Positions 1 through 5,771 of a stretch of 11,021 bases of DNA are shown here, piece by piece. The notes under the pieces were generated by a model. It was not told where the DNA came from. It ran no database searches and saw only the letters and a list, made by a program, of their open reading frames with translations. Both the position numbers and the translations under genes were made by a program. The stretch spans positions 1 to 11,021 of the forward strand of contig JAITWC010000057.1 in the NCBI GenBank assembly GCA_031285485.1, given 5' to 3'. Numbering within the stretch: the stretch's first letter is position 1; every line of letters begins with the position of its first letter. The stretch comes from Alistipes sp. GTDB taxonomy: Bacteria; Bacteroidota; Bacteroidia; Bacteroidales; Rikenellaceae.

Positions 1-102
1 ACGTTTCCTAAAATGAGGTATATATGCCGTGACTGTCAGTACCGTGTCTTAAAACGCGTTTATCGGGTATACGCCCAGTTCAGGCTGTATTTGTTTCAAA
101 AA

Positions 103-135
103 CAAACCTCGCGATTTGCGAGGTTTGATTTTTTT
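103..135 (+). terminator. Intrinsic terminator of an upstream transcript
   Basis: A perfect 10-bp stem (CAAACCTCGC at 103-112, GCGAGGTTTG at 118-127) closes a 5-nt loop GATTT and is followed by seven Ts at 129-135. This is a textbook Rho-independent terminator for transcription arriving from the left edge. The 102 bases before it hold no gene I can name. Plus frame 1 is open from the edge to a TGA at 154-156, but the hairpin lies inside that frame, so I do not call it a CDS. Confidence 0.85.
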
Positions 136-146
136 ATCTATCTTTG
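115..146 (+). promoter_or_regulatory. Bacteroidetes-type promoter for lipA-lipB-recJ
   Basis: TTTG at 115-118 and TATCTTTG at 139-146 match the Bacteroidetes primary-sigma consensus (-33 TTTG, -7 TAnnTTTG) with a 20-bp spacer. Transcription would start near 152-155, leaving an A-rich leader of about 25 nt before the lipA ATG at 179, with no Shine-Dalgarno sequence, as is usual in the phylum. The -33 box sits in the loop and first base of the 3' arm of the preceding terminator, so the two signals overlap. The consensus is established knowledge; the start site is inferred. Confidence 0.7.
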
Positions 147-178
147 CATCAATTGAAAAAATAATAAACAAAAAACAA

Positions 179-1186
179 ATGCCTGAAGTCGATGACAACA
201 GGGTGAATGTTAAAAGAAAACCGGATTGGCTAAAGATTAAACTTCAATTTCAAAGCGACGGGGCGAACCACAAAGCCAGAATGGGCGGTGACACGGGAAC
301 AGGTGGAAACGTACAAACGGGCGCAGGGAGAAGCGAAAAAGCAGGCGTACAGGTGGGCAAAACGGTCGGCGGTGCGTACGCCGAAGTCGCAAAAATCGTT
401 GGAAACCAAGGGCTGCACACTATTTGCGAAAGTGGGCGGTGCCCGAATAGAGTCGAATGTTGGAGCAGAAAAACCGCGACCTTCATGGTCTTAGGCGATG
501 TCTGTACAAGGGCGTGTAAATTCTGCGCCACCAGCACCGGTAAACCTTTACCTCCTGACATAAACGAGCCACTGAGAGTGGCTGGGTCTGTTGCGTCTAT
601 AGGTCTCAAACACGCCGTCATTACATCTGTCACTCGCGATGACCTTCCCGACGGAGGGGCCGCGCATTGGGCCGACGTGATCCGTGCCGTGAAGCAGGAG
701 TGTCCCGGCACGACGATCGAGGTGCTGATCCCCGACTTCGAGGGGCGCATGGCGCTCGTGGATGTCGTTATGGAGGCCGCGCCCGACATCATAGGACATA
801 ATCTGGAGACTGTTTCGAGACTCACTCCTGCCGTTCGCTCGCGGGCGCGGCATGATGTGAGTCTCGATGTTTTGGGGCACATTGCCGCGCACGGTGGCGT
901 GGCCAAGAGCGGCCTCATGGTGGGGCTGGGTGAGAATGAGGACGAGGTGTTGGGGGCGATGGACGATCTGCGGCGCGTGGGGGTGTCGATCCTTGCGTTG
1001 GGGCAGTATCTTCAGCCGACGCTTGCACATCTGCCCGTTGCAGAGTATGTTGCGCCCGAAATGTTTGATTTTTACAAACAGGAGGCACTTGCGCGTGGAT
1101 TTGCTCACGTGACGAGCGGCCCCTTGGTGCGTTCTTCATATATGGCTGAGCAGGCGCTCGAGAAACTTTGCCGCAAAGCGGTATGA
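179..1186 (+). CDS. lipA: Lipoyl synthase LipA
   Basis: Radical-SAM enzyme that inserts two sulfurs into octanoyl groups attached to lipoyl domains of 2-oxoacid dehydrogenases or the glycine cleavage H protein, in the cytoplasm. Both 4Fe-4S clusters are visible: the auxiliary cluster motif CX4CX5C (Cys83, Cys88, Cys94) and the radical-SAM motif CX3CX2C (Cys109, Cys113, Cys116). The C-terminal RSSY motif that completes the auxiliary cluster is at 318-321. I chose the ATG at 179 (335 aa) because it follows the predicted start site and an A-rich leader; an upstream in-frame start at 116 would lie inside the terminator. Odd: between the conserved KPDWLKIKL and AYAEVAKIV segments there is about 40 residues of Gly-rich sequence (residues about 23-63), whereas LipA proteins I know have only a few residues there. 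The stop overlaps the lipB start. Confidence 0.95.
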   Translation: MPEVDDNRVNVKRKPDWLKIKLQFQSDGANHKARMGGDTGTGGNVQTGAGRSEKAGVQVGKTVGGAYAEVAKIVGNQGLHTICESGRCPNRVECWSRKTATFMVLGDVCTRACKFCATSTGKPLPPDINEPLRVAGSVASIGLKHAVITSVTRDDLPDGGAAHWADVIRAVKQECPGTTIEVLIPDFEGRMALVDVVMEAAPDIIGHNLETVSRLTPAVRSRARHDVSLDVLGHIAAHGGVAKSGLMVGLGENEDEVLGAMDDLRRVGVSILALGQYLQPTLAHLPVAEYVAPEMFDFYKQEALARGFAHVTSGPLVRSSYMAEQALEKLCRKAV

Positions 1187-1953
1187 AACCTTGGATTGAG
1201 TTTGCCGACTGGGGCGTCATCGATTACGGCATCGCGCTGAAGATACAGTGCGAGTTGTTCGACAGGCTCGTCGAAAGCAAAGAGCAGCCCACGTCCGACA
1301 AAACGGAGGGCGCTGGTTGGTTGGTTTTTTGCGAACATCCGCATGTATACACACTTGGACGGAGCGGACGGGATGAGAACCTGTTGGTGAGCGAGGATGC
1401 GTTGCGCGCGAAAGGTGCGGTGCTATATCGCACTGAGCGCGGTGGCGACATCACCTATCATGGGCCGGGGCAGATCGTGGGTTATCCCATAGTTAATCTG
1501 GAACGGTTGGACCTCGGGTTGCGGGAGTATATCGGGGCGCTGGAGCAGGCGGTGATCGAGACTTTGGCGCGGTTCGGGATTTTGGCCGGGCGGGTTTCCG
1601 GAAAGACCGGGGTTTGGGTCGGACTAAAGCCCAGGGAGGAGGCGCATCCGTCGGTTGAAACAGACATCAATGATTTAGAGGTATTTTCTTCCCACCGATG
1701 GTTTCAACCCTCGGAAGTTGCACCGCGAAAGATCTGCGCGATCGGAGTGAGGGCGTCGAGGGGGGTGGTGATGCACGGGTTTGCGCTCAATGTGTCGACC
1801 GATCTGAAGTGGTTCGACCTTATTAATCCCTGCGGGTTTGTGGGGGGCGCGGTCACCTCGATGGAGAGGGAGACGGAAGAAAAGATCGCGCTCGATGAAG
1901 TGAAGAGGCTCCTTAGGGAGCGTTTAAGTGATAATTTAAAAATAATAATATAA
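1183..1953 (+). CDS. lipB: Octanoyl-ACP:protein N-octanoyltransferase LipB
   Basis: Transfers octanoate from acyl carrier protein to the lipoyl-domain lysine, making the substrate for LipA. The 256-aa product has the LipB signature RGGDITYHGPGQ at residues 86-97. The presumed catalytic lysine is in RKICAIG (Lys183) and the catalytic cysteine in INPCGF (Cys217). The start at 1183 is preferred because its ATG overlaps the lipA TGA (ATGA), indicating translational coupling, and MKPWIEFADWG begins as LipB proteins do. An alternative ATG at 1168 would add only five residues. Odd: residues about 148-180, between GVWVG and RKICAIG, form an acidic/polar insertion of roughly 30 residues; E. coli LipB has only a few residues there. 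Active-site residues look intact, so it is probably functional. Confidence 0.95.
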   Translation: MKPWIEFADWGVIDYGIALKIQCELFDRLVESKEQPTSDKTEGAGWLVFCEHPHVYTLGRSGRDENLLVSEDALRAKGAVLYRTERGGDITYHGPGQIVGYPIVNLERLDLGLREYIGALEQAVIETLARFGILAGRVSGKTGVWVGLKPREEAHPSVETDINDLEVFSSHRWFQPSEVAPRKICAIGVRASRGVVMHGFALNVSTDLKWFDLINPCGFVGGAVTSMERETEEKIALDEVKRLLRERLSDNLKIII

Positions 1954-1965
1954 AATTGAAAAGTC

Positions 1966-3717
1966 ATGCCAATAGAAAAACAATGGGTTATCCTCGAGCA
2001 GGGTGATCCGGCGCTGGTGGAGGAGCTTTCCACCGCGTTGGGGTTGTCGCCTGTCCTGGCGAACCTGCTCGTTCAGCGCGGCATCGAAACGCCCGGCGAG
2101 GCGGCGGAGTTCTTTAATCCCTCGCTCGACGACCTGCACGACCCGTTCCTGTTGAAAGACATGGACAAAGCCATTGACCGCATCACGCGGGCCGTGGCGG
2201 AGGGCGAGACGGTCATGATATGGGGAGACTACGACGTGGACGGCACGAGCGCCGTGGCGTTGCTGTACAGTTTCCTGCGCCGATTGGGGCACGAAAACCT
2301 GATGTTCTACATCCCCGACCGCTACACCGAGGGGTATGGAATCTCGATCAAGGGGATCGACTACGCCAAAGCACACGGGGTTTCGCTCATCATCACGCTG
2401 GACTGCGGGATCAAGGCGGTCGAAAAGGTCGACTACGCCGTTTCGCTGGGGATAGATTTTATCGTCACCGACCACCATCTGGCCGGGCCGGAATTGCCGC
2501 GCGCCGTGGCCGTGCTCGACCCGAAACGTCCCGACTGCGGATATCCGTTCGAAGAACTGAGCGGCTGCGGGGTCGGGTTCAAGATCGCGCAGGCTTATTG
2601 CGCCAGGCACGGGATAGCGTTCAGCGAGATCGAGCGACTGCTGGATCTCGTGGTAATCTCCATCGCGAGCGACATCGTGCCGGTTACGGGCGAGAACCGC
2701 ATACTGGCCTACTACGGTCTGGAGCGCCTCAACACCAAACCCAACAAGGGGTTGCAGTCGATAGTCAAGATATGCGGGTTGGACAAGCACACCATTTCGA
2801 TCGACGATATTGTGTTCAAGATCGGGCCGCGCATCAACGCCGCGGGCAGGATGCGTATGGGAGAGGGCGACGAGTTCTCGGGCGGACACAGTGCCGTGAA
2901 CCTGATGATAGAGCGAGACGAGGATGCCGCGCACTTGTTCGGGGCGCAGATCGACGAGGCCAACAGCGACCGCAAGACCATAGACCGCGACGTGACGCGA
3001 GAGGCGCACGACCTGATCGAGGGTAATCCCGAGCTGAAACACATGAAGTGTACGGTAATCTACAACCCGAAGTGGATGAAGGGCATAGTGGGGATCGTAG
3101 CGTCGCGCCTGATCGAGACCTACTACCGGCCCACGGTGGTGCTAACGCTCAGTAACGGATTCGCAACGGGCTCGGCGCGTAGCGTTCCGGGGTTCGACCT
3201 CTACGGCGCCGTAGAGTCGTGTGCCGATATTCTCGAAAACTTCGGGGGGCACATGTACGCCGCGGGCCTCACGATGAAACCAGAGAACGTGGCCGAGTTT
3301 ACGCGCCGGTTCAACGCCTACGTCGAGGAGAACATCTCCGACCATCTGCTCAAGCCGACGGTGGAGATCGACTCGCAGTTGCTGTTCAGCGACATCACGC
3401 CCGACTTCAGGCGCGACCTGCTGCGGTTCCAACCCTTCGGGCCGGGCAACACCGCGCCCGTGTTCGTGACCTACGGAGCCTCAAACCGCGGCGACGCGAA
3501 ACTCGTGGGGGCCGAGCACGAACACCTCAAGATGGATCTGGTGCAGAGAGAGAAGCCCAACACGTCGATCCCCGCAATAGCGTTCCAGCAGCCCGCGCAC
3601 TTCGAGTGGGTGCGCAGCGGCCGCCAGGTGGACGTGTGCTACACGGTGGTGGAGAATCATTTCCGGGGGAGTGTTACGCCACAGTTGCGCGTCAGGGACA
3701 TTAAGCCTGTGGGATAA
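1966..3717 (+). CDS. recJ: Single-stranded-DNA-specific 5'-3' exonuclease RecJ
   Basis: DHH-family, metal-dependent exonuclease that degrades single-stranded DNA 5' to 3' in recombination (RecFOR pathway), mismatch and base-excision repair. The 583 residues are near the family length. Visible motifs in order: GDYDVDG (87-93), LDCG (145-148), the DHH triad (169-171), a later metal-binding Asp in ASDIVP (Asp236), GPRINAAGRM (287-296), and the DHHA1 signature GGHMYAAG (427-434). The remaining C-terminus (about 450-583) fits the RecJ OB-fold domain. The start follows the lipB stop by 12 nt, with an AT-rich leader and no Shine-Dalgarno sequence, so recJ is likely read from the lipA promoter. No functional link with lipoylation is implied. 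All key residues are present. Confidence 0.95.
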   Translation: MPIEKQWVILEQGDPALVEELSTALGLSPVLANLLVQRGIETPGEAAEFFNPSLDDLHDPFLLKDMDKAIDRITRAVAEGETVMIWGDYDVDGTSAVALLYSFLRRLGHENLMFYIPDRYTEGYGISIKGIDYAKAHGVSLIITLDCGIKAVEKVDYAVSLGIDFIVTDHHLAGPELPRAVAVLDPKRPDCGYPFEELSGCGVGFKIAQAYCARHGIAFSEIERLLDLVVISIASDIVPVTGENRILAYYGLERLNTKPNKGLQSIVKICGLDKHTISIDDIVFKIGPRINAAGRMRMGEGDEFSGGHSAVNLMIERDEDAAHLFGAQIDEANSDRKTIDRDVTREAHDLIEGNPELKHMKCTVIYNPKWMKGIVGIVASRLIETYYRPTVVLTLSNGFATGSARSVPGFDLYGAVESCADILENFGGHMYAAGLTMKPENVAEFTRRFNAYVEENISDHLLKPTVEIDSQLLFSDITPDFRRDLLRFQPFGPGNTAPVFVTYGASNRGDAKLVGAEHEHLKMDLVQREKPNTSIPAIAFQQPAHFEWVRSGRQVDVCYTVVENHFRGSVTPQLRVRDIKPVG

Positions 3718-3721
3718 TTTT

Positions 3722-3752
3722 TTTGCGAAAACAATTATTTTCACTACATTTG
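3722..3752 (+). promoter_or_regulatory. Bacteroidetes-type promoter of rimP-nusA-infB
   Basis: TTTG at 3722-3725 and TACATTTG at 3745-3752, separated by 19 bp, match the Bacteroidetes -33/-7 consensus. The promoter begins four bases after the recJ stop codon, so the rimP operon has its own start even though recJ could also read into it. Transcription would begin around 3758-3761, about 55 nt before the rimP ATG. Start-site position is inferred from consensus spacing. Confidence 0.75.
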
Positions 3753-3769
3753 CACCGTGAGCAGAGGGA

Positions 3770-3793
3770 TTTAGGGGACGCGAGTCCCCTAAA
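3770..3793 (+). promoter_or_regulatory. Perfect 5'-UTR hairpin before rimP
   Basis: A 10-bp perfect stem (TTTAGGGGAC at 3770-3779, GTCCCCTAAA at 3784-3793) is capped by GCGA, a GNRA tetraloop. It would lie about 10 nt from the 5' end of the predicted rimP-operon mRNA. No T-run follows (the next bases are CTGTTAAATATTT), so it is not a standard intrinsic terminator for recJ. It may protect the transcript 5' end, pause RNA polymerase, or bind a regulator. The structure is seen directly; the role is not known. Confidence 0.7.
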
Positions 3794-3814
3794 CTGTTAA
3801 ATATTTCGGGCTGG

Positions 3815-4351
3815 ATGGTTGATATTCATGATATTGGAAAGGCGGCGGAAGAGGCGCTGAGTGACGCCGGGGAGTCGGGCTGTGACGGCGGGTTGTTCAT
3901 CGTGGAGGTGAAGGGCCGCGGCGACGAGTTCGAGGTGTTTGTGGACGCCGACGGAACGGGCGACGACGGAAAGCCGAGACGGGTGACCGTGGAGGATTGC
4001 GTGGCGCTCACCAAAGCCATCGAGGGCCGGTTCGACCGCGAGCTGCCCGAGGACGACTTCGCGCTCACCGTGTCGTCGGCCGGAATAGGACAACCGCTGC
4101 GCGTGGCACGGCAGTATCGAAAACTTGTCGGGCGGCCCGTGGAGGTGGTGCTGACGGGCGGGGCCAGGATCGCGGGGACGCTGGAGGGCGTAGAGGGGAA
4201 CGGGGCCGGGGAGTTGCCCGGACGCATCACCCTCGCCTACCCCGAAAAGCAACGGGTCGAGGGGCAAAAAAGGCCGCAGATCGTGACCGTGACGAAAACC
4301 TTTCCGCTCGCGGAGGTCAAGTCCACGATGGAGTATATTGATTTTAAATAA
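3815..4351 (+). CDS. rimP: Ribosome maturation factor RimP
   Basis: RimP binds nascent 30S subunits and assists assembly of the small subunit, notably uS12 loading. The 178-aa product is slightly longer than the E. coli protein. It shows the two-domain layout: an N-terminal alpha/beta domain with the EFEVFVDAD strand (about 38-46) and the family hallmark VSSAG..QPLR (86-96), then an Sm-like C-terminal beta domain from about 104 onward (LVGRPVEVVL). First gene of the operon, immediately upstream of nusA as in most bacteria. The ATG at 3815 is the first after the leader hairpin and keeps the complete N-terminal helix; no Shine-Dalgarno sequence is present. Sequence conservation in this family is low, so the call rests on the hallmark plus gene order. 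Confidence 0.92.
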   Translation: MVDIHDIGKAAEEALSDAGESGCDGGLFIVEVKGRGDEFEVFVDADGTGDDGKPRRVTVEDCVALTKAIEGRFDRELPEDDFALTVSSAGIGQPLRVARQYRKLVGRPVEVVLTGGARIAGTLEGVEGNGAGELPGRITLAYPEKQRVEGQKRPQIVTVTKTFPLAEVKSTMEYIDFK

Positions 4352-4364
4352 AATAACTAAGTGG

Positions 4365-4473
4365 AGTTCCCGGCCCGGCCCGCACAGATTGGTTTGAAGG
4401 CAGCGTATTGGTACGACGAGGCAAAAACGGTCGTTTTGATGGCAGCGTAGGGGTACGACGGGCCCAAGGAACT
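4365..4473 (+). ncRNA. Candidate structured RNA element in the rimP-nusA spacer
   Basis: The 171-nt spacer between rimP and nusA is long for this operon and holds foldable sequence. The outer arms AGTTCC (4365-4370) and GGAACT (4468-4473) pair perfectly. After a small internal loop, GGCCC (4372-4376) pairs with GGGCC (4460-4464). Enclosed are two copies of a 30-nt motif, each able to form a CGTA/TACG mini-hairpin (4404-4415 with loop TTGG, 4446-4457 with loop GGGG). Between them AAAAC (4424-4428) can pair with GTTTT (4433-4437). No TAnnTTTG promoter is visible here. It could be an attenuator or processing site controlling nusA. Folding was judged by eye; no known RNA family recognised. Confidence 0.4.
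4393..4464 (+). repeat. Imperfect direct repeat, two ~30-nt units with 42-nt period
   Basis: Units at 4393-4422 and 4435-4464 share TTTGA, GGCAGCGTA and GGTACGACG in the same order and differ at about five positions, mainly TT versus GG in the centre. The 42-nt period is a multiple of three, but the plus frame reading AAYWYDEA in unit 1 hits a TAG in unit 2, so I see no gene here. The unit may be a dispersed genomic repeat or a duplicated regulatory motif. Confidence 0.75.
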
Positions 4474-4522
4474 GCAAAAAACGTTTAACGCAACACTAAA
4501 TGGTTCATAACTCATAATTGAA

Positions 4523-5755
4523 ATGATGGATACACTGAATCTGATAAGCAACTTTGCCGAGTTCAAAGAGCTTAAGAATATCGACAAACCGACTATGATC
4601 GGGGTGCTGGAGGATGTTTTCCGCCACCTGTTGCAGAAAACTTACGAGGACGACTCGAACTTCGACATAATCATCAACGCCGACAAGGGCGACCTCGAAA
4701 TATGGCGCAACCGGGTCATCGTGCCCGACGGCGAGATCGAGAACGAACAGCAGCAAATCTCGCTGAGCGACGCGCGCAGCATCGACGACAGCTACTCCGT
4801 GGGCGAAGAGATCGCCGACGAAATAAAACTGTCGTCGTTCGGCCGGCGGAGCGTGCTGTCGCTGAGGCAGAACCTCGCGTCGAGAATACTCGATCTCGAA
4901 AAGGCCGCGCTCTACGAAAAATACAAGGAGAAAGTGGGCGAGATCATCACCGGTGAAGTGTATCAGGTGTGGAAAAAGGAGACCACCGTGTTCGACGACG
5001 ACGACAACGAACTCGTGCTGCCCAAGAACGAACAGATACCCGGCGACTTCTTCCACAAGGGCGAAACCGTTCGGGCGATCGTGTCGAGGGTGGAGATGAT
5101 CAACAACTCGCCGAAAATTATCCTGTCGCGCACCGCTAACGAGTTTCTCGAAAGACTGTTCGAGTTGGAGGTGCCCGAAATTTTCGATGGCCTGATAACC
5201 CTCAAGAAGATCGCGCGCATACCGGGCGAAAGGGCTAAGGTGGCCGTCGAATCTTACGACGACCGCATCGACCCCGTGGGCGCGTGCGTCGGCATGAAGG
5301 GGTCGCGCATCTACTCGATCGTCAAGGAGCTGCGCAACGAGAACATAGACGTGGTGAACTACACCGCGAACACACAGCTGTTCATTCAGCGCGCGCTGAA
5401 CCCCGCCAAGATATCGAACATCGTGCTGGACGAGGAGAAGAAGACCGCCGCGGTGTATCTCAAACCCAACGAGGTGTCGCTCGCGATCGGCAAGGGCGGG
5501 TTGAACATCCGCCTCGCGAGTATGTTGACGGGATATGACATCGACGTCTACCGCGAAGTGGAGGAAGAGGACGTGAAGCTCGACGAATTCTCGGACGAGA
5601 TCGACCAGTGGATCATCGACACGCTCAAGAGCGTGGGGTGCGACACCGCCAAACGGGTGCTCGAACACACCGTGGAAGACCTCGCAACCCGCACCGACCT
5701 GGAAGAAGAAACCATCAAAGAGGTGATGGATATTTTGAAGAGCGAGTTCGAGTGA
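4523..5755 (+). CDS. nusA: Transcription termination/antitermination factor NusA
   Basis: NusA binds RNA polymerase and nascent RNA, modulating pausing, intrinsic termination and rRNA antitermination. The 410-aa product has, in order, the polymerase-binding N-terminal domain (about 1-130), an S1 domain (about 137-201, GEIITGEVYQVW), KH1 with GACVGMKGSRI (253-263) and KH2 with AIGKGGLNIRLA (321-332). A short acidic C-terminus (about 355-410) with a helix-hairpin-like segment follows; it lacks the two long acidic repeats of E. coli NusA, as in most non-proteobacteria. ATG codons stand in tandem at 4523 and 4526, and either may start the protein; both follow an A-rich stretch with no Shine-Dalgarno sequence. 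Second gene of the operon, 16 nt before infB. NusA autoregulates this operon in E. coli; the structured spacer upstream makes a similar control conceivable here. Confidence 0.96.
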   Translation: MMDTLNLISNFAEFKELKNIDKPTMIGVLEDVFRHLLQKTYEDDSNFDIIINADKGDLEIWRNRVIVPDGEIENEQQQISLSDARSIDDSYSVGEEIADEIKLSSFGRRSVLSLRQNLASRILDLEKAALYEKYKEKVGEIITGEVYQVWKKETTVFDDDDNELVLPKNEQIPGDFFHKGETVRAIVSRVEMINNSPKIILSRTANEFLERLFELEVPEIFDGLITLKKIARIPGERAKVAVESYDDRIDPVGACVGMKGSRIYSIVKELRNENIDVVNYTANTQLFIQRALNPAKISNIVLDEEKKTAAVYLKPNEVSLAIGKGGLNIRLASMLTGYDIDVYREVEEEDVKLDEFSDEIDQWIIDTLKSVGCDTAKRVLEHTVEDLATRTDLEEETIKEVMDILKSEFE

Positions 5756-5760
5756 GATTT

Positions 5761-5764
5761 GGAG
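5761..5764 (+). promoter_or_regulatory. Shine-Dalgarno-like site of infB
   Basis: GGAG lies 7 nt before the infB ATG at 5772. It stands out because the other starts in this window have A-rich leaders without such a motif, and it supports the choice of start. Confidence 0.5.
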
Positions 5765-5771
5765 AAAGACT

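Noticed and set aside
1..156. Plus frame 1 open from the edge (contains RYICRDCQYRV), possibly a 3' end of a gene
   Set aside because: A strong terminator and the lipA promoter lie inside the frame before its TGA, so it is unlikely to be translated to that stop; CxxC alone is not enough to name a product.
1936..3042. A 368-codon minus-strand open frame opposite recJ
   Set aside because: The plus strand has every RecJ motif intact; the antisense product resembles no family and has no promoter.
4393..4464. The two-copy repeat as a CRISPR array or a small coding gene
   Set aside because: Only two imperfect copies with a 12-nt gap, no cas genes, and the plus frame that reads through unit 1 stops in unit 2.
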